From: Gammaproteobacteria bacterium
GTDB taxonomy: Bacteria > Pseudomonadota > Gammaproteobacteria > DSM-16500
Direction of reading: 5' to 3'
Length of the DNA: 44,841 nt
NCBI GenBank assembly: GCA_013288655.1
Contig: JABDBK010000014.1
Coordinates: forward strand, 1-44,841
Every line of letters starts with the position of its first letter. Within the stretch, counting starts at the first letter, position 1. Positions 8,623-17,509 of this stretch are shown here, one piece after another. The translations under genes were made by a program, and so were the position numbers. The notes under the pieces are model-generated. The model was not told where the DNA came from, searched no databases, and worked only from the letters and a program-made list of their open reading frames with translations.

Positions 8623-9561
8623 ATGTTAAAAACAATTATTATCAAAATAATTTATTGCACACGCAGCATATTTCATATATCTCGATATCTTCTGGATGCA
8701 ATTTATTCCAACTTTTTCCATAAAAAAAACTTGCCTGTTTCATGCTATCATTTCACCCATCCATTAAAGAAAAATCTCTGTATTTTTTCGCATTTTGATC
8801 CAAATAATATCATAGACTCTTATGTCGTATATTATCTACATAAGCTCTCTCAATGTGATTGTGACATTATTTTTGTAAGCACATGTGTTAATTTAAGCGA
8901 CATAGAAAAAAATAAAATCAAGGATATTTGCAAAAAAATTATTATCAAAAAAAATCGCGGTCTTGATTTTGGAGCGTATAAACATGGACTCATCACTGAA
9001 GAAAATTTAGATAACTACGAAAAACTCATATTCACTAATGATAGCATTTATGGGCCATTTTTTAACTTAAATAATATTATTTCGTATGGCGAAAAACATC
9101 ATCTTGATATGTGGGGCGCAACCGATTCTTATATGATAAAATATCATATACAAAGTTATTTTATTGTTTTTTCGAGATCCTTATTTCTACATCCTTTATT
9201 TAAAAAATTTTGGAACAGAGTTTATAATTTAGGCTTAAAAAACAATATCATTATTCGTTATGAAATAGGGATGTCACAATATTTTTTAAAACACGGATTT
9301 AAACTAAGTGCTTACTGCTCTTGTCCAATCCTGGAAAATCATATGAATCATGATCCTTCTCATCATTCATGGGATAAACTTATCCTGAATGATCAATACC
9401 CTTTTATTAAACGTATGCTCATACGTAATAATCCACATCAAGTTAAGATTCATCATTGGCGAGAACTTATTAATAAAGTAAGCCAATTTGACACCGACCT
9501 CATCACAAAACATTTGGAAAGAACTTCATCTATACCAGGTAAAAAACATGCCAAAAGTTAG
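8623..9561 (+). CDS. RgpF-like (rhamnan synthesis F) protein
   Basis: About 312 residues. The segment IIDSYVVYYLHKLSQCDCDI, then NRGLDFGAYKHGL, KLIFTNDSIYGPF and a late WGATDSY...HIQSYF match the rhamnan synthesis protein F family (GT-A-like, polyrhamnose and O-chain clusters). It is expected to extend or decorate a rhamnose-containing chain. ATG 8623 has AGGA at good spacing; ATG 8617 overlaps the previous stop as ATGA and is the alternative. The start and end overlap both neighbours, so the three genes form one unit. Confidence 0.8.
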   Translation: MLKTIIIKIIYCTRSIFHISRYLLDAIYSNFFHKKNLPVSCYHFTHPLKKNLCIFSHFDPNNIIDSYVVYYLHKLSQCDCDIIFVSTCVNLSDIEKNKIKDICKKIIIKKNRGLDFGAYKHGLITEENLDNYEKLIFTNDSIYGPFFNLNNIISYGEKHHLDMWGATDSYMIKYHIQSYFIVFSRSLFLHPLFKKFWNRVYNLGLKNNIIIRYEIGMSQYFLKHGFKLSAYCSCPILENHMNHDPSHHSWDKLILNDQYPFIKRMLIRNNPHQVKIHHWRELINKVSQFDTDLITKHLERTSSIPGKKHAKS

Positions 9562-10639
9562 TATTATCATGGCTTCTTACAATCATGAAAGATTTGTACA
9601 AGAGGCCATACAAAGCGTACTCGATCAAAGTTTTCAAGATTTTGAACTCCTTATTATAGATGATGCATCGACAGATAATACGGTCAATATCATAAAAACA
9701 TTCCATGATACACGCATACATTTAACCGTTCTACAACAAAACCAAGGCCAATTTGTTGCAACCAATCTTGGACTAAAAAAAGCAAGAGGTGAATATATTG
9801 GAATACTTAATTCAGATGATGCATTTCATCCTGAGAAGCTCCGTAAACAAATTACTTTTCTGGAAAATAATCAACATATCGCGGCGACATTTAGCTTCAC
9901 TGAAGTGATCAATGAAAAAAGTCGCCCTTTCAAAAATATAAGCGATACTTATTCCTTTATTTTTAATCAATCTAATCGCACCCGACATGAATGGCTGAAT
10001 TATTTTTTCTTTAAAGGGAATTGTTTATGCCATGCTAGCATATTAATACGATCCAAGTGTCATCAAGAGCTAGGATATTATGATCCACGATTCGCTAATT
10101 GTGCAGACCTGCAATTTTGGATAAAACTCACTGCAAAATATCCTATTCACATTATCCAAGAAAAACTTACCAAATTTAGAATGATGAAAAAAGAAGGCAA
10201 TATGAGTGGAAATTCCATCGTCAGCCTAAAACGTATGCGATGGGAAGACTATCAAGCAAAATTGCAATTTTTTTATGGCTTATTATCTGAAGAAGATTTT
10301 CTTATGACTTTTCCAAAAGCAAAAAAATACATTATTAAAGAACATACTCCTTTACTGACATCTTATCTTTTAGCGCGACTCGCATTAGACACCAAAAATT
10401 CCTTTTTTGAAGCAATGGGATTACGAATTATTTTTGAAATGATGCAAGATATCAACATACAAAAACAACTCAGTAATTATTATGATTTTCAATATAAAGA
10501 TCTTATACAATGGACTGGAAAAGCAGATCCATTCCAAATGAATTTTTTACAAAAATCCAATATACTTAACTGGGCTAAAAAAGCGTTTAATAAGTTACGA
10601 AACATCCATAGGTTTATGCTTAATAAAATCACTCCTTGA
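9548..10639 (+). CDS. Family 2 glycosyltransferase
   Basis: 363 residues from the chosen start MPKVSIIMASYNHERFVQEA, which overlaps the previous stop by 14 bases and places the GT-A strand at the very N-terminus. LLIIDDASTDNT and GILNSDDAFHPEKL (DxD-type metal site) are clear. The C-terminal 120 residues are helical and family-specific. Donor and acceptor cannot be told from sequence. It is the third glycosyltransferase-type gene of this operon. Confidence 0.85.
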   Translation: MPKVSIIMASYNHERFVQEAIQSVLDQSFQDFELLIIDDASTDNTVNIIKTFHDTRIHLTVLQQNQGQFVATNLGLKKARGEYIGILNSDDAFHPEKLRKQITFLENNQHIAATFSFTEVINEKSRPFKNISDTYSFIFNQSNRTRHEWLNYFFFKGNCLCHASILIRSKCHQELGYYDPRFANCADLQFWIKLTAKYPIHIIQEKLTKFRMMKKEGNMSGNSIVSLKRMRWEDYQAKLQFFYGLLSEEDFLMTFPKAKKYIIKEHTPLLTSYLLARLALDTKNSFFEAMGLRIIFEMMQDINIQKQLSNYYDFQYKDLIQWTGKADPFQMNFLQKSNILNWAKKAFNKLRNIHRFMLNKITP

Positions 10640-10702
10640 GCTTATCATCATAATACGTCACAATAATCCTATGTTCACTCGTTATCCAAAGGATTGGAAA
10701 AC

Positions 10703-11314
10703 ATGACAGAAACCATAGAAAAACACGCTGATCTTATTTTCTCCGAGATGATGGTACATCCTGTTTTATTCACGCACGCAAATCCAAAAAAAATCGTTTT
10801 GTTGGGAAACAACATCCACCTCATCCTACATGAAGTCTTAAAACACACTCATTTATTAGAAGTACATCATATTGAATCTCAAATTGATCAATATACGAAC
10901 AATAAATTGGTTTTTCATACAGAACTTAGCTCTTTAAAAGCCAATTCCATAGATATTATTATCAATGCAAGCGACCTTAATCTTAATATAACTAAACAGC
11001 TTTTTGACCTTCTACACAAAGATGGCATACTTATACAACAAAGCGTTTCGCCTTTTGCCATAAATCCATTAAAATCATTCACTCATGCCTTACATCAAAC
11101 CGGTTTTAGTGATGTACAGTTACTCAGTTTTCCACAGCCTAATTATGAAACTGGCTGGCGATCTATCTTGATGGCATTAAAACATGGTATGTTTAGGCGT
11201 TTACGCGAAAAAATTATTTTTAATAAACCATTCAAGACAGCATATTACAATTTTGATGTGCATAAGGCAGCAACAGTGTTACCAGAATTTATGCGTGATA
11301 GTAACTTATTTTAA
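10703..11314 (+). CDS. Degenerate spermidine-synthase-like protein
   Basis: 203 residues. Two stretches match polyamine synthases: VHPVLFTHANPKKIVLLG...HEVLKH near the N-terminus, and a C-terminal FKTAYYNFDVHKAATVLPEF resembling the family's 'TRYYNxDVHxAAFALPxF'. The SAM-binding GGGDGG loop has become GNNIHL, and the catalytic Asp segment (VDSTDP-like) reads INASDL. Normal enzymes are near 280 residues, so this one is also short and lacks the N-terminal beta-barrel. It is probably not catalytic and may be regulatory or decaying. The frame opens at a TTG at 10694, but the ATG at 10703 is better placed. Confidence 0.6.
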   Translation: MTETIEKHADLIFSEMMVHPVLFTHANPKKIVLLGNNIHLILHEVLKHTHLLEVHHIESQIDQYTNNKLVFHTELSSLKANSIDIIINASDLNLNITKQLFDLLHKDGILIQQSVSPFAINPLKSFTHALHQTGFSDVQLLSFPQPNYETGWRSILMALKHGMFRRLREKIIFNKPFKTAYYNFDVHKAATVLPEFMRDSNLF

Positions 11315-11326
11315 ATATGAGGTTTT

Positions 11327-11578
11327 ATGAAAGATAAAAACTTTTTAAATGATCTTGCCAATCGTTTATCGAAAGCATTGCCTGATAGCGTACAAAAAAT
11401 GCAAAAAGATTTAGAAAAAAATTTCCATGTGATTCTACAAAGTGCGTTTAATAAAATGGACTTGGTCACACGTGATGAATTTGATGCACAAACTAAAGTC
11501 TTAGCACGTAGTCGAAAAAAACTTGAAGAGCTGGAAGCCAAAATAAAAATACTGGAAAAACATTTATTGCGTAAATAA
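11327..11578 (+). CDS. ubiK: Ubiquinone biosynthesis accessory factor UbiK
   Basis: 83 residues, the length of the YqiC/UbiK family. The N-terminal half is amphipathic (FLNDLANRLSKALPDSVQKM). The body contains the characteristic VTRDEFDAQTKVLARSRKKL, and the C-terminal helix LEELEAKIKILEKHL forms a trimeric coiled coil in relatives. UbiK works with UbiJ in the aerobic coenzyme Q complex and is membrane-associated. A GAGGT site lies four bases before the ATG. It is a housekeeping gene embedded in the polysaccharide locus and overlaps tail-to-tail by 15 bases with the minus-strand operon. Confidence 0.9.
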   Translation: MKDKNFLNDLANRLSKALPDSVQKMQKDLEKNFHVILQSAFNKMDLVTRDEFDAQTKVLARSRKKLEELEAKIKILEKHLLRK

Positions 11579-12595
11579 TTTTATGGATTTTAAAAGCGAT
11601 TCTGCTTTTAAAAGCTGCGATTTTTTTAAAGCAGCAACGTCTAACGCAGGATTAGCAAATTGTCGTCTAGCCAAATGATCGGGGATAAAAATATTTAATG
11701 CAATACAACACCATTTAATTTGATATACGGGGTATAAAATTTTAGCGCGCGCAAGCAATTTATCGGCTTGATCGAATAGAGACAATGTTTCTAAGCTAAA
11801 TGAATCAAAAAATATTTTTGATACAGGCACGGCTAATTGTGAAAAGAAATCAGCTATCAGTTTGGCTGGGTCATCCCAACCCGCATATTCAAAATCAATG
11901 AATTTAATACGGCTATCTGGCATTTTTAACGCGTTGTGAAACCCAAAATCAGAAGGAGAAATACAACGATTGCTATATTCAAGCAAATGTTCTGTATCAA
12001 TATCATACAAAACAGATAAATCATTGACTTTATCTAAAATTAACTGCCACTGTTTACTCATTTTTTCAATAAAAGATTTTGCAGCGTTATCTTCCTCACA
12101 TGCAGACTTGATTTTTTGCAACATAACTATTCGTTTTGCAACGAGATCAAGATGATCTCTGATACTAAAACATGCTTCAGAAGCATTGGATAAATGTATA
12201 GCATCATTTTTTTGTGGTAACTGGTTTAAGTTTTTAAAAAATTGACAAGCTTCCATAACTTCATATTCTGAAACATTGGTAATAGGTGAGCCATCAATAA
12301 ATTCATAAAGCGCGATACCATCTTCATCACTTTTACTATAGGGTATAGGAACATAAACAGACGCCACTTTTTTAGCATAGGATAAAAAGGCATATTCAGT
12401 GGCTAGACGATCTCTATGGTCTGATTTTTGACGAAAATAACTTTTTACTGCAAAAATGCCATCCACTGTTTCAAGTTTATAAGTACGATTGTTCCCGCCA
12501 TTGGAAATATTTCGAATAGATATAATAGTAGTTGAAAGACCAGCTCTTTCGAGCAACAGTCGCGTTTTTTCATCAAGTTCTTGGACCTTTATCAT
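11564..12595 (-). CDS. APH/choline-kinase-fold phosphotransferase
   Basis: 343 residues of the aminoglycoside-phosphotransferase-like kinase fold. NGGNNRTYKLETVDGIFAVK carries the ATP-binding lobe and its lysine. The catalytic loop reads SPSDFGFHNAL, and the metal-binding segment is IKFIDFEYAGWDDPAKLIAD. In this setting it more likely phosphorylates a sugar or sugar precursor than an antibiotic. It is the last gene of the eleven-gene minus-strand operon and its start overlaps the HAD gene stop as ATGA. Confidence 0.8.
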   Translation of the reverse strand: MIKVQELDEKTRLLLERAGLSTTIISIRNISNGGNNRTYKLETVDGIFAVKSYFRQKSDHRDRLATEYAFLSYAKKVASVYVPIPYSKSDEDGIALYEFIDGSPITNVSEYEVMEACQFFKNLNQLPQKNDAIHLSNASEACFSIRDHLDLVAKRIVMLQKIKSACEEDNAAKSFIEKMSKQWQLILDKVNDLSVLYDIDTEHLLEYSNRCISPSDFGFHNALKMPDSRIKFIDFEYAGWDDPAKLIADFFSQLAVPVSKIFFDSFSLETLSLFDQADKLLARAKILYPVYQIKWCCIALNIFIPDHLARRQFANPALDVAALKKSQLLKAESLLKSIKLFTQ

Positions 12596-13197
12596 GTTAA
12601 TAAATTCTCAAACATCGCCCATGAAGAGACTAATTTAATAGTAGGCAAGTTCAGATTGACATGATGTTGGTCAGGATCGAATAAAAATCGACGTATTTTT
12701 GTAGGAAATTGCAGTGTTAATAATATTTCAGGTAAATCATCTATAAAAACATCGCAATTTGATTTAGCAATGCGGGCAATTTTATCTTCTTTTGTGATTT
12801 CAAAATAAATATCTTCCTCTGCTATCAATGCCACTCCTTGATCACACAAATAATGTTCTATCCATTTTCGTGCGGCAGCATGAAGATCATAAGGTTTGCC
12901 AAGATAAGGATGCCTGGTTTTGTGACTAATAATACTTAAGGTATGGCCTGCATTTTTAAGCTTTTTAATCACTTCTAATGCATTAGGATAAGCCTGCGCT
13001 TCTTGCATACGGGCACCATAAACATAACCTTGCATTTTTGTCCATAGATCTTCTCTGTCAGTTGCTCTAAGATAATCTCGTACCGCAAGTTTATTGACTG
13101 ATATACTATCATCGACTAAGGCTTGTTCTTTTGCTATTTTATGAAATAGTGCGTCATAACTTACTATCGTATTATCGAAATCAAAACCTATATGCAT
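12592..13197 (-). CDS. HAD-family phosphatase
   Basis: 201 residues. Motif I is GFDFDNTIV (D6 nucleophile, D8 acid/base), motif II is the serine in LSIISHKTRH, and motif IV is DVFIDDLPE. A small cap lies between. Proteins of this type in sugar-nucleotide clusters remove a phosphate from a sugar bisphosphate, as GmhB does for heptose. The gene starts two bases after the transketolase C-terminal gene and is overlapped by the kinase gene, so the three are likely made together. Confidence 0.8.
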   Translation of the reverse strand: MHIGFDFDNTIVSYDALFHKIAKEQALVDDSISVNKLAVRDYLRATDREDLWTKMQGYVYGARMQEAQAYPNALEVIKKLKNAGHTLSIISHKTRHPYLGKPYDLHAAARKWIEHYLCDQGVALIAEEDIYFEITKEDKIARIAKSNCDVFIDDLPEILLTLQFPTKIRRFLFDPDQHHVNLNLPTIKLVSSWAMFENLLT

Positions 13198-13199
13198 TT

Positions 13200-14123
13200 T
13201 TAAATCCTATTTAAGCGAACAACAATGTTCGCCGCTATATTTTCAGCAGTGAGACCGTATTTTTCACGCGCATAGTCCTGGCTGCCTATTTCATGCATAA
13301 ATTCATCTGGGGTACCAAAATTTATTTGTGCCGCATGTATATTATTTCTTATATACCATTCAGAGACAGCACTACCCAAACCACCAATTAAACCATGCTC
13401 TTCTATCGTAACGATGCATTCAAATCGTTTTGCCGCTAAGCTAAGATACGCACCGTCAAGAGGCTTGATGCTGTGCATGCTTACCACTTCCGTTGAAATA
13501 CCTTTTCCTTCTAATAAATCAGCTGCTTTTAATGCTTCAGGCATCATAGTTCCGGCAGTCAACAAAACAACATGATTGCCTTGGCGAACCGTAATAGACT
13601 TGCCGATTTCAAAATGAGGTAAAGTTGTATGTATAACAGGTTCACCTTTCTTACCAATACGAATATAAACAGGATTATTTTGTTGTAATGCAGCACGAAG
13701 AGCTAAGCGCATTTCTACTGCATCGCATGGTGCTAATACAGATAAACCTGGTAAGGTACGCAATATGGCTAAATCTTCCAGGGAGTGGTGAGTCGGGCCC
13801 AGTTCTGCATAAGATAATCCAGATCCTGTGCCAACAATGATAACGGGTGCTTGATGGTAGCAAACATCGACGCGTATTTGCTCAAAGCATCGTGTGGTAG
13901 TAAATGGTGTAATGGTATAAATGACAGGACGAAATCCCGAAAGCGCCATGCCTGCAGCAACCCCCATCATATTGGCTTCGGCAACACCACAATTATAAAA
14001 TCTATCACTGTCAACTTTTTTGAAATCATCAAATAATTTATTACCGATATCACCCGACAATAATACAATGCGTTTATCATTTTTTGCGAGTTCTGTCACT
14101 TCATTTGCGAAGGCATTTCTCAT
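13200..14123 (-). CDS. Transketolase, C-terminal subunit (split enzyme)
   Basis: 307 residues covering the pyrimidine-binding and C-terminal domains of transketolase. Visible: GDIGNKLFDDF, the catalytic-glutamate segment FYNCGVAEANMMGVAAGMAL, YHQAPVIIVGTGSG, GPTHHSLEDLAILR and VTIEEHGLIGGLGSAV. It pairs with the adjacent N-terminal subunit (ATGA overlap) to form a thiamine-diphosphate enzyme that moves a two-carbon ketol unit. Split transketolases in polysaccharide operons are dedicated biosynthetic versions and do not serve the pentose-phosphate housekeeping pathway. Confidence 0.9.
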   Translation of the reverse strand: MRNAFANEVTELAKNDKRIVLLSGDIGNKLFDDFKKVDSDRFYNCGVAEANMMGVAAGMALSGFRPVIYTITPFTTTRCFEQIRVDVCYHQAPVIIVGTGSGLSYAELGPTHHSLEDLAILRTLPGLSVLAPCDAVEMRLALRAALQQNNPVYIRIGKKGEPVIHTTLPHFEIGKSITVRQGNHVVLLTAGTMMPEALKAADLLEGKGISTEVVSMHSIKPLDGAYLSLAAKRFECIVTIEEHGLIGGLGSAVSEWYIRNNIHAAQINFGTPDEFMHEIGSQDYAREKYGLTAENIAANIVVRLNRI

Positions 14124-14953
14124 GCTGTTTCAACCTCTACATCAAGTTCGCGTTTCGCATTCATCACTTCAGAAGCTGTTGGGATACGATAATGCCAATT
14201 ATTATCGTTTTCCATAAATGAAACTCCTTTGCCTTTTATCGTATGCGCAATAATCGCCGTAGGTTTATCATTTTCCGGAAATTGATTAAGTGTTTCTACT
14301 AATGTTGAAATATCATGACCATCAACCTCATGAGTATTCCAGCCAAATGATTTCCATTTATCTTGCAAGGGATCAAGTGCCATGATTTCTTGACTTCTTC
14401 CAGTAGCCTGCCATTTATTAAAATCTATAATAATACAAAGATTTTTAACTTTTTGTGCAGCCGCAAACATTGCAGCCTCCCAAACAGAACCTTCATTACA
14501 TTCCCCATCGCTTAATACCACGTAAACATAATAATTTTTTTTAGCTATTCTACCTGCCAATGCCATCCCCAAACCTAGAGGTAATCCATGACCAAGTGAA
14601 CCGGTAGCTGCTTCAATCCCTGGCAAATACCCGGGTGCAGGCGGATGTTCTGCAAATATTCCACCATCTTCTCCATAATGCTCTAATATCTGCTCTGGAT
14701 AATACCCACGCATAGCTAATACTTGAAATAATGCTGGAGCACCGTGACCTTTACTCAGAATAAAACGATCTCGATTCACATCTTCTGGATGATGAGGATC
14801 TATACGCAATATAGAAAAATATAATGTTGTTAAAATATCAACGCAAGATAAACAAGAGCCAAGATGTGGAATATTAGCCTTATGCGATGTTTCAATAATG
14901 CGGGCTCGTAAAATACGCGCCCGTTGTTCTAGATTTTTAATATTTGATTTCAT
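14120..14953 (-). CDS. Transketolase, N-terminal subunit (split enzyme)
   Basis: 277 residues, the diphosphate-binding half. Conserved parts are ANIPHLGSCLSCVDILTTLY, RDRFILSKGHGAPALFQVLA, TGSLGHGLPLGLGMAL and the thiamine-diphosphate/Mg motif VLSDGECNEGSVWEA...IDFNKWQ. With the C-terminal subunit encoded next, it makes a complete active site at the dimer interface. In this operon it probably lengthens a sugar phosphate by two carbons before isomerisation and activation. Confidence 0.9.
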   Translation of the reverse strand: MKSNIKNLEQRARILRARIIETSHKANIPHLGSCLSCVDILTTLYFSILRIDPHHPEDVNRDRFILSKGHGAPALFQVLAMRGYYPEQILEHYGEDGGIFAEHPPAPGYLPGIEAATGSLGHGLPLGLGMALAGRIAKKNYYVYVVLSDGECNEGSVWEAAMFAAAQKVKNLCIIIDFNKWQATGRSQEIMALDPLQDKWKSFGWNTHEVDGHDISTLVETLNQFPENDKPTAIIAHTIKGKGVSFMENDNNWHYRIPTASEVMNAKRELDVEVETA

Positions 14954-14962
14954 TTTTTATCA

Positions 14963-15949
14963 TCATATTTTATGAATATAATCGAAAGGTTGTAATTTAA
15001 GTGTCTCAACATGTTCTTTTACCCAGGCAATACATTCATTTAATCCCTGATCAAGAGAAATATCATCCTTCCAATCAAGTTCGCGTCGAATTTTTTTACT
15101 TTCAAGATGATAGGCAGCATCCTTACCCAATCTTTCACCCACATTCTCAACATGATCTTCAAAGGATACCTCTAATTTACTGCAAATTCGTTCAACTAAA
15201 TCACGTATTGAAATAACTTCATTCGTAGAAATATGATAAGTATCACCATTTTTACCATTAAGCATAATACGCCACGTAGCATCTGACACATCTTTCATGT
15301 GAATAAATGATCGAGTGGATGTACCACCGCCATGTAATTGCAATTTTTTACCTAATAGAAGAAATAAAATAGTTCGTGGAATAATACGATAAAGTTGTTG
15401 TCCTGGACCATAAACATTCGCGGCTCTTGTCGTGACAACAGGAAATGCATAAGAAGTATGAAAAGTTCGTAAACTCATATCAGCAGCTGCACGTGAAACC
15501 GCATAAGGTGTACTTGGATTGAAAGGAAAATCTTCATTTACAAAACCCGAACAATTGCCATATACTTCAGGCGTTGAAACATGCACATAGCGTTTTAGAA
15601 AATCACACTGACGCAAAGCATCATGCAATTTTATCGTTGAAACGGCGTTTGTAACAAACCAATCGGCTGGATGTTTCCAGCTTTCTGCAACCATACTTTG
15701 GGCTGCAAAATTAACGACATACTCTGGTTTAATGTCATGAATTAATTCCACGATCTCATGTAAGTTATTATTTAAATCCAATTGTCGAAAATGGAAATGT
15801 TGATGATCTCGCCATTTATAAGGAAGAAGTGCATGGACTGGCTCAGCTGATCGACTCAAACCTGTTACATTTGCGTTTTGATTGAGGGCAAAGTCAATAA
15901 AACTGGCGCCTGAAAATGAATTACTACCGATCACCATCATATTAAGCAT
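14963..15949 (-). CDS. Extended SDR, nucleotide-sugar dehydratase/epimerase-like
   Basis: 328 residues from MLNMMVIGSNSFSGASFIDF. The frame extends to 15997, but AGAGGT sits in front of 15949 and the Rossmann strand starts there. It resembles GDP-mannose dehydratase-type SDRs: YVVNFAAQSMVAESWKHPAD, VHVSTPEVYG, TTRAANVYGPGQQLYRIIP and RSFIHMKDVSDA. The catalytic motif reads TPYAVSRAAAD, so the usual lysine of YxxxK is arginine. Substrate unknown; probably the NDP-sugar made by this operon. Confidence 0.82.
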   Translation of the reverse strand: MLNMMVIGSNSFSGASFIDFALNQNANVTGLSRSAEPVHALLPYKWRDHQHFHFRQLDLNNNLHEIVELIHDIKPEYVVNFAAQSMVAESWKHPADWFVTNAVSTIKLHDALRQCDFLKRYVHVSTPEVYGNCSGFVNEDFPFNPSTPYAVSRAAADMSLRTFHTSYAFPVVTTRAANVYGPGQQLYRIIPRTILFLLLGKKLQLHGGGTSTRSFIHMKDVSDATWRIMLNGKNGDTYHISTNEVISIRDLVERICSKLEVSFEDHVENVGERLGKDAAYHLESKKIRRELDWKDDISLDQGLNECIAWVKEHVETLKLQPFDYIHKI

Positions 15950-16553
15950 AGGATACCTCTTTGTTCTCTTGTTTTTGTGTTGATGGACGATTAGCATACA
16001 ACCATTGCATCAACATATGACCCACAATTAACTGTAAGTCTTCTGCTATTTGCATATCATCAACCGAAAAATGGATAGCAACGTCAGCTAACTCTTTACA
16101 TAATCCGCCCGTAAATCCAAGTATGGCATACGATTTAATATGCATTTGATGAGCTTGCTCAAGTACATTGACTATATTGGCAGAGTTACCGCTACCCGAT
16201 AATACAATAAGCAAATCAGATGCTTGGCCATACACTGCCAATTGTTCAGAAAAAATTCGTTCATATCCAATATCGTTGCTTAAACATGTTAAAATCGCAG
16301 GATTAGATGATAGCGCATGGATACGAATTCCAACCCCGCTTCCTTTAGCCACGCCATACAAATAATCATTGGCTAAATGTATGGCATTACCTGCGCTGCC
16401 GCCATTGCCGCAAATAAATATTTGTCTTTTGTGAGTCCAGCATTTTTTCATATCTATTGCTAATTTTTCTACATTAGACCAATCCGCATGGGTAAGAATA
16501 GCTTGTAATCGTTTTGAATAATCTGTAAAAAATGAAGTTCCTATCTGATTCAT
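15942..16553 (-). CDS. SIS-domain sugar isomerase, GmhA-like
   Basis: 203 residues from MNQIGTSFFTDYS, whose ATG overlaps the upstream stop as ATGA with AAGGA in front; the longer frame is not needed. IFICGNGGSAGNAIHLANDY and VLSGSGNSANIVNVL match phosphoheptose isomerase, and a histidine in LQLIVGHML fits the GmhA catalytic His. The GmhA glutamate region (FAEEL in E. coli) is LANDY here, so the active site differs. Likely role: converting a ketose-phosphate from the split transketolase into an aldose-phosphate. Confidence 0.82.
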   Translation of the reverse strand: MNQIGTSFFTDYSKRLQAILTHADWSNVEKLAIDMKKCWTHKRQIFICGNGGSAGNAIHLANDYLYGVAKGSGVGIRIHALSSNPAILTCLSNDIGYERIFSEQLAVYGQASDLLIVLSGSGNSANIVNVLEQAHQMHIKSYAILGFTGGLCKELADVAIHFSVDDMQIAEDLQLIVGHMLMQWLYANRPSTQKQENKEVSYA

Positions 16554-17500
16554 ACTTCTATTCCTTGCAGAACTTTTTGCTGCATCCATTTTAAATTGTA
16601 ATAACAATCTTCATCTTTGAGTAAACCGCTGTGATACTTTTCAATCAATTCACGTATCGCGTGTTCAACAGATTTTTTTGGTTTAAACCCTGTCGCTAAT
16701 AATTTATCTGAATTGACACGATAAGAACGCGGATCATTGGATTCTGTGACAGTGATTTTAGCAGGAATATAGCTTGCTACAATATTTGCTATATCAAGAA
16801 TAGATATATTTTCAAAACCTGCATTATAAATGCCTGTCATTTCAGGATGGTCGATGAAATGCAAGTATACATCCGTAATATCATCAATATGAATATTAGG
16901 TCTTGTTTGCTTACCACCAAATACCGTAATCTTGCCTTTTACTAAGGCTTGCATGGTAAGCATATTCACAGATACATCAAGACGCATGCGTGGTGAATAA
17001 CCGCAAACCGTAGCAGGCCTTACGATCTGTACTGTCATATCATGCTCATAACTTAAAAGGACGCGTTCGGCAATCATCTTTGTCTTGTTGTATTCAGAAA
17101 TAGGATAAAGCGTCAGATCTTCCGTGACTTGTAATTCATCTTTAATGCCGTACACGCTGCCCGATGATGCGTAAATAAAATGTTTAATACCCATGCGCTT
17201 TGCCTTGTCGGCTAATTGCATGGTCGCAAGAGCGCTGACTTCCCATGTTAATTTAGGGTTTAAATCACCGCAAGGATCGTTAGCTATCGAGGAAAGATGA
17301 ATAATACAGTCAACATTATCTAATGGAATGCTATCAACATAACGCACGTCACCTTTTACAACGACTAATTTTGGATGTGGTATATGATAATTTCCAAACC
17401 ATTGTGTATCAAATGCGATAACTTCATAACCTCTGTTTAATAACTTAGGTATAAGCACATGCCCTTTATAACCACATCCACCTGTCACTAATATTTTCAT
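16550..17500 (-). CDS. NAD-dependent nucleotide-sugar epimerase/dehydratase (SDR)
   Basis: 316 residues. Rossmann motif VTGGCGYKGHVLIPKLL at the N-terminus, CIIHLSSIANDPCGDLNPKL, FIYASSGSVYGIKDEL, the catalytic ISEYNKTKMIAE (YxxxK intact), RPATVCGYSPRMRLDV and RPNIHIDDITDVYL. These match WcaG-type extended SDRs acting on NDP-sugars. It is flanked by the nucleotidyltransferase (9-bp gap) and the SIS isomerase (4-bp overlap), so it acts after activation in the same route. Confidence 0.85.
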   Translation of the reverse strand: MKILVTGGCGYKGHVLIPKLLNRGYEVIAFDTQWFGNYHIPHPKLVVVKGDVRYVDSIPLDNVDCIIHLSSIANDPCGDLNPKLTWEVSALATMQLADKAKRMGIKHFIYASSGSVYGIKDELQVTEDLTLYPISEYNKTKMIAERVLLSYEHDMTVQIVRPATVCGYSPRMRLDVSVNMLTMQALVKGKITVFGGKQTRPNIHIDDITDVYLHFIDHPEMTGIYNAGFENISILDIANIVASYIPAKITVTESNDPRSYRVNSDKLLATGFKPKKSVEHAIRELIEKYHSGLLKDEDCYYNLKWMQQKVLQGIEV

Positions 17501-17509
17501 ATTATTTCC

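Noticed and set aside
11564-12595. Aminoglycoside resistance gene
   Set aside because: The fold fits, but the position at the end of a sugar-biosynthesis operon and lack of mobile context argue for a metabolic kinase.
16553-16607. Longer N-terminus for the SIS isomerase
   Set aside because: It would be read inside the preceding epimerase gene; the ATGA overlap and AAGGA site favour the start at 16553.
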